A stretch of DNA of 64,000 nt from Acidimicrobiales bacterium (GTDB lineage Bacteria; Actinomycetota; Acidimicrobiia; Acidimicrobiales; MedAcidi-G1). Shown in pieces: positions 47,747 to 56,674 of the stretch (position 1 is its first letter; each line of letters starts with the position of its first letter). A program made the translations under genes and the position numbers. The DNA lies in assembly GCA_014237715.1 (NCBI GenBank), contig JAAZZG010000006.1, positions 1-64,000 of the forward strand, written 5' to 3'. A model generated the notes under the pieces. The model had not been told where the DNA came from. It searched no databases and saw only the letters and a list, made by a program, of their open reading frames with translations.

Positions 47747-48225
47747 GACTGGGTCTCCTCGTCCACCGCAACCACGTCATCGATCGCCTCGACAGCAACC
47801 ACGTCGTCGATCGCCTCGACAGCAACCACGTCGTCGATCGCCTCGACGGTCTCGTCGGTACCGGCCTCATCATCCGAGCCGGGCGGCGGACCTGACGGAC
47901 GCGGCGGCGGGCCATCGGCCCGGGCACCCCGGTCGTCATTACGACGCTCACGACGCTGGGTCGTGACGCGGTTGGTATAGGGGATCAGTGCCATCTCACG
48001 GGCGTTCTTGACCGCCCGGGCGACCTCGCGCTGCTGCTGCTCGGTATTACCGGTGATCCGACGTGCCTTGAGCTTCGACCGCTCCGACACGAACTTCTTG
48101 AGAAGCTCGGTGTCTTTGTAATCGACGTACTCAATCTTGCCGATGACGAGTGCGCTGATCTTCTTCTTGCCCCGCCTGCCCGCATCGCGGGGCTTGGATC
48201 GGCGGGGAGGGGTACGACGTGCCAT
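47743..48225 (-). CDS. rpsR: 30S ribosomal protein S18 with repetitive acidic C-terminal extension
   Basis: 160 residues, about twice the usual length. The S18 core spans about 20-90: [64 protein letters not shown]. It is followed by an Arg-rich stretch, a Pro/Gly segment and an acidic tail with three tandem copies of EAIDDVVAV encoded by a perfect-length 27-bp repeat. The core looks functional; the tail has no known counterpart in S18. Its start shares one base with the ssb stop. Confidence 0.93.
   Translation of the reverse strand: MARRTPPRRSKPRDAGRRGKKKISALVIGKIEYVDYKDTELLKKFVSERSKLKARRITGNTEQQQREVARAVKNAREMALIPYTNRVTTQRRERRNDDRGARADGPPPRPSGPPPGSDDEAGTDETVEAIDDVVAVEAIDDVVAVEAIDDVVAVDEETQS
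47768..47848. repeat. Three 27-bp tandem repeats inside rpsR
   Basis: Units at 47768-47794, 47795-47821 and 47822-47848 differ from one another at only one or two bases, and each encodes nine residues (EAIDDVVAV) of the S18 tail. The in-frame unit length means copy-number change would not disrupt rpsR. Confidence 0.95.
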
Positions 48226-48656
48226 CAGAAAGGCTCCTCATCGGTCGGGTGGGTGGGAGCGGTCTGGCCGCCACCACCGGTCGGGGCGACAGATCCGCCG
48301 TCGCCGCGGAACTCGGTCCTGGTCACCTCGGCGGTTGCCCACCGGAGGCTGGGGGCCACCTCATCGGCTACCAATTCCACCTTCGAGCGACGCTCTCCCT
48401 CCTGGGATTCCCAGGAGCGCTGATCAAGCCGCCCGTAGATGACGACGCGCATGCCCTTGGTGATGGACTCGGCCACGTTCTCAGCCAGGTCACGCCAACA
48501 GGCGACGTCGAAAAAGGAGACGCTCTCCTCCCCGGTCTTGGACTTCGTGTTCCAGGCCACACCGAAGTTGCACACGGGGGCGCCGCTCGGGGTGAACCGG
48601 AGTTCGGGATCACGGGTCACATTGCCCACGATGGTCACAGTGTTGTCGAATGCCAT
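48225..48656 (-). CDS. ssb: Single-stranded DNA-binding protein
   Basis: A 143-residue SSB. The OB-fold starts [34 protein letters not shown], with [30 protein letters not shown]. The Gly-rich linker ends in the acidic PTDEEPF tail that recruits replication partners. The ATG at 48656 follows GGAGAG; upstream reading is antisense-frame rpsF. Confidence 0.96.
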   Translation of the reverse strand: MAFDNTVTIVGNVTRDPELRFTPSGAPVCNFGVAWNTKSKTGEESVSFFDVACWRDLAENVAESITKGMRVVIYGRLDQRSWESQEGERRSKVELVADEVAPSLRWATAEVTRTEFRGDGGSVAPTGGGGQTAPTHPTDEEPF

Positions 48657-48672
48657 TTGTTCTCTCCGGTGC

Positions 48673-49029
48673 TCAACCGGCCTCAGCCGGCTCCGCCTCA
48701 CCCAGGAAACCGCGTCGTGCGACCTCCGCATCGGGCAGGCGAATGATCTTGTGGCGGACCACTTCACTGCGGTCCGCAAGTCTGAGGATGCGATCCGTGG
48801 AGTCCAGGTTGCCCGCATCGGTCACCACGTCGAGGACGACGTAGACGCCCTCCCACTTGTGGTTGATCCGGTAGGCGAAACGCCGACGGCCCCAGGGTTC
48901 GGAATCCTTAAGAGACGCGATGCGTCCACCCTCGGATTCGATGTTTGCGGTGACCTTCGACAGGCTGGCCTCCAAGGCTTCAGCCTCGAGGTCTCCGTCG
49001 AAGATGATCATGAGTTCGTACACCCGCAT
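48673..49029 (-). CDS. rpsF: 30S ribosomal protein S6
   Basis: 118 residues beginning MRVYELMIIFDGDLEAEALE, with PWGRRRFAYRINHKWEGVYVVLDVV (S6 pattern) and a short acidic tail. It is preceded by AGGAGGTGAG, a near-perfect complement of the 16S 3' end. It heads the rpsF-ssb-rpsR-rplI-dnaB operon. The 133 bp upstream (49030-49162) show no gene. Confidence 0.96.
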   Translation of the reverse strand: MRVYELMIIFDGDLEAEALEASLSKVTANIESEGGRIASLKDSEPWGRRRFAYRINHKWEGVYVVLDVVTDAGNLDSTDRILRLADRSEVVRHKIIRLPDAEVARRGFLGEAEPAEAG

Positions 49030-49162
49030 GGCGGGGACTCACCTCCTCTGGTCTCGGACATCGCCCGCGGCGTGCCCGGGGCCCCACGGTGGGGCAGGGG
49101 TAACGGATTGTCAGAGCCGCCGTGGACACCGGCAGACCGGCATCCACAAGGGCGAGAGCAGG

Positions 49163-49594
49163 TTACCGGCCTTCGGTTCGCATCCACGCAGACACCATGG
49201 CAGAAGCCTGTGACAGGGCTTCTGGTACGGCTTCTAAAATGGGGCAGGTTGCGCCGTAGAGCCCTAACGCCTCGACCTCGTCATCAGCCATCCAGTAACT
49301 CTCGTCGACCGACGGGAACGCTCCGGACCGGACATCGGCGGCGAACGCCGGCATGGCGTCAACCCCGACAACATGGAGATCGGCGTAGCGACGCACGAAC
49401 TTCGGCGCCACCCGGTGCTCGAGGCCCAGCACGTCGTGGAAGACCAGCACCTGCCCGTCGCAGTCCGGCCCGGCACCGATGCCGATGCCGATGGTCGGTA
49501 CGTCAACGGCCTCGGTGATCTGCGCGGCCACCGGCGAAGGCACGCCTTCGAGCACGATGGCGAAGCAGCCGCCGCCGCCAGAAAACCGAAGGGT
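49163..49594 (-). pseudogene. panB: Truncated ketopantoate hydroxymethyltransferase (PanB C-terminal half)
   Basis: This encodes only the C-terminal half of Pan[51 protein letters not shown], with the catalytic Glu in VLEGVP and the family GAGPxCDGQVLV signature. The N-terminal ~150 residues with the metal-binding Asp residues are absent. The reading frame is continuous with the upstream DUF5318 gene, separated only by its TGA, and no good start codon precedes the PanB part except an internal GTG at 49555. It is probably a non-functional remnant. Confidence 0.75.
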
Positions 49595-50008
49595 TCAGCC
49601 GCGGCCCAAGGAGGTGACCCGCACCAGATGATTCCACCCACAGGCCGCACAGACCTCAACCACGTACCCGGTGAGATGGGCCTTCCGGGCATCCAGCCGT
49701 TCCAGTTCGCCCGGGGTGGAGATACACCGCCCGAAGGCCGGCAACCGGGGCCCGAACACGTAGGTCACGTGCGCCACCTCGTAGTCCTCGCACACCGGAC
49801 AGATCTCCGAGGTGGGCGTGCCGCACTCCACGGCGTTACGGCGCAGCATGGGCTGGGCATCACACAACACGTCCCGCCCTAACGAACCACGGCGCCAACC
49901 ATTCAGGGTGGTCTGACGAGCCAGGCGGTAGTCGACGTCGGCCGGACGTCGTCCAGGGAGCAGGCCCTCTCTGACCTGTCTCGCCTCGCCGGTTCGCCGA
50001 CCTGTCAC
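49595..50008 (-). CDS. DUF5318 family protein
   Basis: A 137-residue cytosolic protein. Zinc-ribbon Cys pairs are in SEICPVCEDYEVAHVTYVFG and GYVVEVCAACGWNHLVRV, the signature of actinobacterial DUF5318. The N-terminus reads DVDYRLARQTTLNGWRRG. The function is unknown; in other actinobacteria the gene lies near cell-wall genes and rpsF. Its stop is followed in frame by the panB remnant. Confidence 0.8.
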   Translation of the reverse strand: MTGRRTGEARQVREGLLPGRRPADVDYRLARQTTLNGWRRGSLGRDVLCDAQPMLRRNAVECGTPTSEICPVCEDYEVAHVTYVFGPRLPAFGRCISTPGELERLDARKAHLTGYVVEVCAACGWNHLVRVTSLGRG

Positions 50009-50067
50009 GCCGTCACCCTAGGCCACCCGTTCGACGGGCTTCCCTCGAAAGGCTGTCCAACCAATGA

Positions 50068-51351
50068 TCAGCCGTTGCCGCTCCCCCAGTGGTCAAGCAG
50101 ACGGCGTCGGATCTCGGCATCGTCGAGGCGTCCCCCGCTGAGCCTAAGTTCGCCCAACCAGGCCATTACCTCGCCCACCCCGGGGCCTGCCTCCAGATTC
50201 AACAGCCGCATCACCGTGGCGCCGTCCATACCCGGTCCGAGATCGTCGAGTTCGCCCAGGCCCCGAAGCCGGGCCACCGCGCGATCCAACGCCGGACCGT
50301 CGGGTCCCACCCCGACGAGAGCAGCGAAGGCCAGCACCTCGTCCAGCTGGTCTCCCACACGTGCCGCCAGTCGACGGACCTCTTCATCCGACGGCGACCC
50401 ATCGGGTGCCGATTCGGCCAACATCGCGGCACCATCTAGCAGGGTTCCGATACGGCCAGCCTCGCGCCCCGACAATCGGAACGCCGAACTCCACCTCCCA
50501 AGGGACTCCCGCCCCCCGGCACCGTGGACGAGAAGGCCGAGACGGAGCACCGCGTCCCCAGGATCCGCCGCGGCCACCCGACGCTCGAGCACTTCACGAA
50601 CTGGCGGGGTCAGTGCCGCCACCTCCGGCAGTACGACGGGCAGCAGGCCCATGTCGTCCAACAAGGCGAACCCGGCGGTCGGATCCTCGACCTGCAACAA
50701 CCGGAACAGTTCATCGCGGATGCGCTCGCCCGCTACGATCTCCATTCGATCCACCAAGGCCCGAGCGGCGTCCACCAGGCCATCGGCGGGCGTCAACCCA
50801 TACCGGGCCAGGAACCTGGCAGCCCGCAACATCCGCAGCGGGTCGTCGGAGAACGACTCCACCGGATCCAACGGAGTCCGCAGGGTCCGGGTCTCCAGGT
50901 CGGCGCGACCACCGAACGGATCGTGCAACATTCCGTCAGCCACGTCGACAGCCATTGCATTGACCGTGAAATCCCGACGAGCCAGATCCTCGAACAGCTC
51001 GCTGGAGAATCGCACCACCGGCTTACGGGAGTCGCTCACGTATGCCTCGGCTCGATGAGTGGTGATCTCCATGGTGACGTCGCCCACCCGCAGCCCGACC
51101 GTGCCGAACCGCTCGCCCTGTAACCACACGGCGTCAGCCACTTCGGCCACCAGTTCCCGGATCCGATCAGGGGTGGCGTCAGTGGTCAGGTCGTGATCGG
51201 GCGTCCGGTCATCGCGCAGGAGCCGGTCACGGACCAGTCCGCCGACCAGATAGAGACCGTGCCCGGCCGCGTGGAATGGCCCGGCCACCGACGCCACCGC
51301 AGCGCGGATGTCGTCAAACGTCCCATCAGGAATCGCGGAGAGTTCGTCCAC
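50068..51351 (-). CDS. cca: CCA tRNA nucleotidyltransferase
   Basis: A 427-residue class-II nucleotidyltransferase that adds CCA to tRNA 3' ends. The catalytic motif is LYLVGGLVRDRLLRDDRTPDHDLTTDA. It also has LARRDFTVNAMAVDV and the neck-domain DDPLRMLRAARFLARYGL and AGERIRDELFRLL. Actinobacterial homologues usually carry an HD domain; here only GLLVHGAGG remains at that place, so the HD metal site seems lost. The tRNA-Gly in this window lacks an encoded CCA. It starts 3 bp after the HDAC-like gene. Confidence 0.93.
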   Translation of the reverse strand: MDELSAIPDGTFDDIRAAVASVAGPFHAAGHGLYLVGGLVRDRLLRDDRTPDHDLTTDATPDRIRELVAEVADAVWLQGERFGTVGLRVGDVTMEITTHRAEAYVSDSRKPVVRFSSELFEDLARRDFTVNAMAVDVADGMLHDPFGGRADLETRTLRTPLDPVESFSDDPLRMLRAARFLARYGLTPADGLVDAARALVDRMEIVAGERIRDELFRLLQVEDPTAGFALLDDMGLLPVVLPEVAALTPPVREVLERRVAAADPGDAVLRLGLLVHGAGGRESLGRWSSAFRLSGREAGRIGTLLDGAAMLAESAPDGSPSDEEVRRLAARVGDQLDEVLAFAALVGVGPDGPALDRAVARLRGLGELDDLGPGMDGATVMRLLNLEAGPGVGEVMAWLGELRLSGGRLDDAEIRRRLLDHWGSGNG

Positions 51352-51354
51352 CGT

Positions 51355-52380
51355 TCAGCCCTCCAAGCCGTGGCGTCGAACCAAATCCACCACAAGGGCA
51401 TCAACCTCGCCGACCACACCGCCGCGCCCTCGACCTGTGACCTGTTCGGGCCGATAATCCATGCCGACGATGGCCGCCACGGTGGCTCCGGCCGAATCGG
51501 CGAGTGCACCAAGGTCGTACCCGCCCTCCAGGAACAACACCACCCGGCCCGTCGGGACCAGCCCCACCAGTTCGACAACCAGGTCTGCGTAGTCGGCCGA
51601 GGTCAAACCCATGTCCGTCAGCGGATCGGCCCGGTGGGCGTCGAAACCTGCGGAGACCAGCAACCAATCGGGAGCAAAACGCTCAACGGCGGGAACCACC
51701 ACCGACCCCATGACGTGGCGGTAGTCATCGCCGGCCGCACCAGGGGGAAGGGGAACGTTGATCGTGGTGCCGACTCCCACACCTGTACCGACCTCATCGA
51801 CCGCGCCGGTACCCGGATACAGCGGCCACTGGTGGCACGACACGAACAGCACCCGGTCATCGCCGTAGAAGACGTCCTGGGTGCCGTTGCCGTGGTGGGC
51901 GTCCACGTCGACTATGGCCACCCGTTGACCGACTCCGGCCAGAGCAGAGGCGGCCACCGCCACGTTGTTGAGAAGACAGAACCCCATGGACCGGTCGGGC
52001 GTGGCGTGGTGCCCCGGAGGTCGTACCGCACAGAAGGCCAGGTCAGCGTGACCGGCACGAAGCCCATCGACCGCTACCAGGCCCGCGCCGGCCGCCAGTC
52101 GGGCCGCCATCCAGGAATTCGGACCCATGACTGTGTCGGGATCACACCGGCCACCACCCTCGGCATCGATCTCAGCCAGCTTCTCGAGGTACGCCGGCGG
52201 ATGGACGCCCATCAGGTCCGCATCATCGGCCAGGCGTGGCGCGCGACGGATGACCGCCTCATCGACACCCGCGGCATCCAGCCCCTCCCACACGGCCGTC
52301 AGGCGAGCAGGCTGCTCTGGGTGTCGGGATCCCGCCCGGTGGTCCAGGAACCGCTCGTCGGTCACCAAGAGGAGCGACAT
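51355..52380 (-). CDS. Histone deacetylase / AcuC-like deacetylase
   Basis: A 341-residue zinc deacetylase. Catalytic motifs are RPPGHHATPDRSMGFCLLNNVAVAA (His-His), VAIVDVDAHHGNGTQDVFYGDD (Asp/His zinc site), LVSAGFDAHRADPLTDMGLT (Asp zinc ligand) and the transition-state Tyr in FLEGGYDLGAL. Family roles include protein-lysine or polyamine deacetylation; the substrate is not known. Downstream is the CCA enzyme. The 185-bp gap before the divergent GNAT gene shows no recognised element. Confidence 0.93.
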   Translation of the reverse strand: MSLLLVTDERFLDHRAGSRHPEQPARLTAVWEGLDAAGVDEAVIRRAPRLADDADLMGVHPPAYLEKLAEIDAEGGGRCDPDTVMGPNSWMAARLAAGAGLVAVDGLRAGHADLAFCAVRPPGHHATPDRSMGFCLLNNVAVAASALAGVGQRVAIVDVDAHHGNGTQDVFYGDDRVLFVSCHQWPLYPGTGAVDEVGTGVGVGTTINVPLPPGAAGDDYRHVMGSVVVPAVERFAPDWLLVSAGFDAHRADPLTDMGLTSADYADLVVELVGLVPTGRVVLFLEGGYDLGALADSAGATVAAIVGMDYRPEQVTGRGRGGVVGEVDALVVDLVRRHGLEG

Positions 52381-52565
52381 CTAGCGAGCGTAACCCCCGT
52401 GCCCCCGGAGGTTCCGACCCCTCTGGCCAGTCGGACAAGTCATACCCTGTCGGGATCGACGTCCGGACCGAACGAACCTCCGTCGACGAACCCTTCCCCT
52501 CGGGTCGCGTCGCCCAGCCGCCTGTCGGGCTGCCGGGTTCCGGTGTTCCCTGTATCCAACGGTTC

Positions 52566-53336
52566 ATGACCAGCGGAGGCACCATCTTCCGTCTGAGTCC
52601 ATGGCGTGGCAACTCCCGGACCACCCAGGTGGTGGCCGTGGACGGGCCACCACCACGTCCCGACGACGTGTCCGACCTCATCGACTACCTCGGCTCCCTA
52701 GGCGTCCGAGAGGTCATGACCACCGCGCTGGGACCAATCGACCAACGATCATTCACAGCACGTGGATTCAATCCTCAGGAACACCTCCTGCTCATGGGTC
52801 GACCTGTCGACCCGACGAACCCATCCTCCCGCTGGAGATCACGCTGGACTGGGCGTACCCCCGGCCGTCCCCGGACCCGACCGGCCCGTCGGCATCACCG
52901 TGACGCCGTGCTGGAACTGGACAACCGAGCATTCACCCCGTTCTCACCCTTCTGGCACTTCGACAGGGCTGCCCTCGACGAGGTTGGGCAGGCCACCGCA
53001 TCTCATCGTCGACGTGTGGTCCGACAGCGGGCCACCCGATGGACGGGTTCCACGGTGATAGGTCACGCCATCACCGGACGAACGACCACCATCGGATTCA
53101 TCCAGCGTCTGGCCGTCGATCCAACGGCCGAGGGCCAAGGTGTCGGCTCGGCCCTGGTCGTCGACGCACTTCGCTGGCTACGCCAGACGGGGGCCCATGA
53201 GGTCTTGGTGAACACCCAGCCCGACAATGACCGCGCACGTGCCCTCTACCTCCGTCACGGATTCACTGAGCGGGAGGGGGGCCTCGACATCCTCCACAGG
53301 GTGATCGACGACCCGGCCGGAGACCCGGTTCGATGA
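52566..53336 (+). CDS. GNAT-family N-acetyltransferase
   Basis: A 256-residue protein. The C-terminal GNAT domain (about 120-250) has LELDNRAFTPFSPFWHFDRAALDE, VIGHAITGRTTTIGFIQRLAVDPTAEGQGVGSALV (acetyl-CoA loop) and VNTQPDNDRARALYLRHGF. The N-terminal part is a weaker, possibly degenerate GNAT-like half. The middle (about 80-115) is Arg/Pro-rich. The substrate is unknown. Its stop overlaps the DUF6049 start by 4 bp. Confidence 0.85.
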   Translation: MTSGGTIFRLSPWRGNSRTTQVVAVDGPPPRPDDVSDLIDYLGSLGVREVMTTALGPIDQRSFTARGFNPQEHLLLMGRPVDPTNPSSRWRSRWTGRTPGRPRTRPARRHHRDAVLELDNRAFTPFSPFWHFDRAALDEVGQATASHRRRVVRQRATRWTGSTVIGHAITGRTTTIGFIQRLAVDPTAEGQGVGSALVVDALRWLRQTGAHEVLVNTQPDNDRARALYLRHGFTEREGGLDILHRVIDDPAGDPVR

Positions 53337-55384
53337 GCCGGCGACGAACAACCACAGCCGTCTCGTCCAACCCCACGAGGTGGCTCAAGCAGCCCCTCCA
53401 CCCGACCAGTCGGCAGAAGGTCCTGATAACGATCCTGCTCACAGCCCTGCTGGTGGCTGCATCCACGGGGGCGACGGCCGGTCAGGCTCGGGCCGACGGT
53501 GACTCGGCCAGCCTCGGTCTCATTGCCCAGTCGCCATGGATCGATGACGACGGTGATCTGGCCCTCCAGTTGCGGATCACCGGAGATGCCACCGGCGCCG
53601 GCCTCCGCCTCGGCCTCCACCACCCGGTGGATCGTCGTGGTCTTCTAGCCCTCCGGGACGATCCGGTACTCGGAGCCCCGGAGTCCACCCTCACCATCGA
53701 CGTCTCCGACGTCATCAACTCGGCCGGCGTGGCCTCGCTCACCCTGCCGGTTGGTCCCAACGGGATCCTTCGCTCGCGACCCGGCGAGGTCTCCCCATTG
53801 ACCGTCGAACTAGTGGCCGCCAACGGCCACCTACTGGACCGACTAGTTACCCCGGTGATCCATCTTCCGATCGTGCCCGCTGGCGAAGCAGCCGCCCAAC
53901 GACCACTCCTCGTCGGTATCTCGCTGGACATCGACGGCCCGCCACCGCTTCGCCCCGACGGGCGAATCGAACTGGACGAGGCGACGGTGCGACACCTCGG
54001 CGCGGTGGCCAACGCCGTTCTCGACCATCCCGGCGCACCGGTGGACGTACGGCTGCCGCCAGCCACCATGGCCGGTCTGGCCCGCTCCGATGACCTGGCC
54101 CACGCCCGCCTCCTGGCCCATCTAGCAACAGCCGTACAGTCCGGCGGCCTTCATCTCCGGTCATCGCCGTTTGTGACCGCCGATCCCGAGGCATGGCGAC
54201 AGGCCGGACGCTCCGACGTCCACCGGGATCTACTCGACCACGGCGACCAGGTTCTGACCGAACACCTCGGCGCCGCCCCCGACCGATCAGTCGCCGTGCT
54301 CGAACCCACCGCGGTTCCCTCCACCCTCAATCTTTTAAGCCGACTGGGAACCGTTTACCACGTTGTCTCAGCTGATCACCTCGACCCCCGTCCGATCACC
54401 GCGTCACACGGCTCCACCCATCCCGCCCGACTCCTTGATGCGTCCGGGGTCGCCTACCCGGCGCTGGTATCCGATCCCGATCTGGCCCGGCACCTGGTCG
54501 ACCCCCGGGGATCGGTATCTGCCGCCCAGCAACTGGTGGCCGACCTAGCTCTACTGGCCTGGTCGGACCCCACGGTGACCCGGACGGCCATCATCACCAT
54601 GCCCGACGATCTGGCCATCGACGCCCTCACTCTGGGCCTGGTGCTCGGAGTTCTGAAGAACGCGCCCTTCCTCCACCTGCAGCCGCTCCCAGACCTGTTC
54701 GAGGCGTCGTTGACCGCTGATGCAGCGGCCGCCATCAATTACGACCTCTGGCCGGACCCCGTCACATCGGTCTCACGGCGGGCCACCGACCGAAGCCTCG
54801 CCGAGACCACGGTTGCGGCCTACACCGCCATGTTGGGTGGCCCCCACCCCGACGCCACGGCTCTCAATGACCTTCTGGAGGTCACCGCGGCTGCCGAACT
54901 CGACGGAGATGCGATGGGCGCGTACCTCGCGGCCGTGTACGCCACGGTGTCCGGTGTCCTCGACGCATTCACCACCCCATCGGACCAGAGCGTCCGGCTC
55001 ACGGCACACCGGGCCGACCTGCCGTTCACCATTCACAACGGCCTGAACACCGACGCACGGGTGGTGCTCGTCCTCCAGAGCGACGGTCGGATCGACTTCC
55101 CCGACGGTGACGTCATCGAGGCCGTGCTGGTCCCCGGTCGCAACCGGATCGCCGTGCCCGTCCGGGCCAGGACGTCAGGTGACGCCCGCCTCCAGGTCAC
55201 CGTCCGATCCCCCGACGACGCCCGACTCCTCCAGCTCCGGTCGACACAACTCATGGTGCGTACCACCAGCCTCCCGGGCGTCGGTGTTGCGTTGTTCGTC
55301 GGTGCACTCGCCGTCCTGGCCATCTGGTGGGTTCGCTCAGCCCGACTACGCTCGGCGCGCACCAGACCTGGAGAGAGCCCATGA
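53333..55384 (+). CDS. DUF6049-type secreted, membrane-anchored protein
   Basis: A 683-residue protein. A signal-anchor-like segment (VLITILLTALLVAASTGATAGQARA) is followed by an extracytoplasmic region beginning SLGLIAQSPWIDDDGDLALQLRI. A C-terminal membrane helix is GVALFVGALAVLAIWWV, followed by a basic tail. This layout and the position between cca and trxB match the actinobacterial DUF6049 family, a cell-envelope protein of unknown function usually next to murJ. The next gene here is instead DegV, coupled by a 4-bp overlap. Confidence 0.75.
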   Translation: MSRRRTTTAVSSNPTRWLKQPLHPTSRQKVLITILLTALLVAASTGATAGQARADGDSASLGLIAQSPWIDDDGDLALQLRITGDATGAGLRLGLHHPVDRRGLLALRDDPVLGAPESTLTIDVSDVINSAGVASLTLPVGPNGILRSRPGEVSPLTVELVAANGHLLDRLVTPVIHLPIVPAGEAAAQRPLLVGISLDIDGPPPLRPDGRIELDEATVRHLGAVANAVLDHPGAPVDVRLPPATMAGLARSDDLAHARLLAHLATAVQSGGLHLRSSPFVTADPEAWRQAGRSDVHRDLLDHGDQVLTEHLGAAPDRSVAVLEPTAVPSTLNLLSRLGTVYHVVSADHLDPRPITASHGSTHPARLLDASGVAYPALVSDPDLARHLVDPRGSVSAAQQLVADLALLAWSDPTVTRTAIITMPDDLAIDALTLGLVLGVLKNAPFLHLQPLPDLFEASLTADAAAAINYDLWPDPVTSVSRRATDRSLAETTVAAYTAMLGGPHPDATALNDLLEVTAAAELDGDAMGAYLAAVYATVSGVLDAFTTPSDQSVRLTAHRADLPFTIHNGLNTDARVVLVLQSDGRIDFPDGDVIEAVLVPGRNRIAVPVRARTSGDARLQVTVRSPDDARLLQLRSTQLMVRTTSLPGVGVALFVGALAVLAIWWVRSARLRSARTRPGESP

Positions 55385-56217
55385 CCGTCCGCATCGTCAC
55401 TGACAGCGCCTGCGACCTCACCGAGGCCGAGATCGAAGCCCACGGCATCGACCTGGTTCCGTTGAGCATCCGATTCGGCGAAGACGTCCAACTGGACCGC
55501 GAAGAGCTGTCCGTCGACGACTTCTACCGCCGCATGGCGTCGTCCGATGAGCTTCCCCAGACCGCCGCACCGTCTCCCGGTGCATTCGCCGCAGTGTTCC
55601 GACGTCGCCTCGACGAGGGTGCTGACGCCATCGTGTGCATCAACCTCTCCAGTGGAATGTCGGCCACCATGGAATCCTCGGAACTAGGCGCCCGCGAGGT
55701 AGACGGCGACGTTCGCATCGTGGACAGCCGATCGGTCACCGCCGGACAGGGTGTCATGGTCCTTGCGGCCGCCATCGCAGCTGCCGGCGGCGCGTCAGCC
55801 GACGAGGTAGTGGCCCTGGCGGAAGACATTCGGGACCGCACACGGGTGTTCGCCGCTATCGATACCTTGGAGAATCTCAAGAAGGGTGGTCGAATCGGCA
55901 ACGCTCAGGCCCTGCTGGGGAGCATGCTCTCCATCAAGCCCCTCATCGACGTCAGTTCCGGCGTCGTCGAGGAGGCCGGCCGCCAACGCACCCGGAAGAA
56001 GTCCCTGGCATGGTTGCGTGACCGGGTAGCCGATCATGTCGACGAGATCGAGACCCTGTCCGTCATGCATGCCCAGGCTGACGACGTGGACGACCTAGTG
56101 ACCATGCTGTCCGACCTGGTGGACCCTTCGATCATCCGGGTGGGAGTGATCGGACCGGTAGTGGCCAGTCACGGAGGACCCGGCGTGGTCGGTCTCTGCT
56201 TCACGCTCCGTCCCTGA
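55381..56217 (+). CDS. DegV family fatty acid-binding protein
   Basis: A 278-residue DegV/FakB-like protein. It starts MTVRIVTDSACDLTEAEIEAHGIDLVPLSIRFG and has PQTAAPSPGAFAAVFRRRLDEGADAIVCINLSSGMSATM, DSRSVTAGQGVMVLAAA and IDTLENLKKGGRIGNAQALLGSMLSIKPL, all family hallmarks. FakB proteins present fatty acids to a FakA kinase, which is not in the window. The ATG at 55381 overlaps the DUF6049 stop. Confidence 0.93.
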   Translation: MTVRIVTDSACDLTEAEIEAHGIDLVPLSIRFGEDVQLDREELSVDDFYRRMASSDELPQTAAPSPGAFAAVFRRRLDEGADAIVCINLSSGMSATMESSELGAREVDGDVRIVDSRSVTAGQGVMVLAAAIAAAGGASADEVVALAEDIRDRTRVFAAIDTLENLKKGGRIGNAQALLGSMLSIKPLIDVSSGVVEEAGRQRTRKKSLAWLRDRVADHVDEIETLSVMHAQADDVDDLVTMLSDLVDPSIIRVGVIGPVVASHGGPGVVGLCFTLRP

Positions 56218-56311
56218 TCGACCTGTTTCCCGTCCCATTCCCCTGTTCCGGACTGGTCGTCTGCAACCAGCGCCGACGGCGGCCCAGAAGGTGATCGGTA
56301 GGCTCGCCGCC

Positions 56312-56644
56312 ATGGTTACACCGGTTGACCCCCACTCCACGGAGGACCCCACCCCCGGGACCCCCGTTCGGGACGATTGGGCCTCGTCGCTCGTCGACCG
56401 GTTCGTCAAGGTGGTCGACCAGGTTCGAAACGTCACCACACGGCCGATCATCACCCTCGCCCGGGGCCTGGTGTTTGGACTCGTCATGGTGTGTTGTGCC
56501 GTCGCTGCGGCCGTCCTGGCCGGCATCGGCCTGTTCCGCCTCCTCGACATCGCCCTTCCCGGTGAAAGCTGGTCGGCCCATCTCGTCCTCGGTGCAACCT
56601 GCTGCGCACTCGGTGGACTCCTCTGGTCCCGCCGGAGTCCCTGA
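56312..56644 (+). CDS. Small two-helix membrane protein upstream of trxB
   Basis: A 110-residue protein. A hydrophilic N-terminus (MVTPVDPHSTEDPTPGTP) is followed by an amphipathic WASSLVDRFVKVVDQVRNVTTRP. Two membrane spans come next: ITLARGLVFGLVMVCCAVAAAVLAGIGLF and AHLVLGATCCALGGLLW. The start at 56312 has GGTAGG upstream. No family was assigned. It lies between degV and trxB on the same strand. Confidence 0.75.
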   Translation: MVTPVDPHSTEDPTPGTPVRDDWASSLVDRFVKVVDQVRNVTTRPIITLARGLVFGLVMVCCAVAAAVLAGIGLFRLLDIALPGESWSAHLVLGATCCALGGLLWSRRSP

Positions 56645-56674
56645 CCCCGAATCTCTCTCCCTTCTGGAGTACCC

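Noticed and set aside
47768-47848. CRISPR-like array
   Set aside because: The 27-bp units are directly adjacent without spacers and lie in frame inside rpsR; it is a coding tandem repeat.
52566-53336. Frameshift in the GNAT gene around 52800-53050
   Set aside because: An alternative frame looked plausible, but the conserved GNAT motifs on both sides of the Arg/Pro-rich stretch are in the same frame without a stop.
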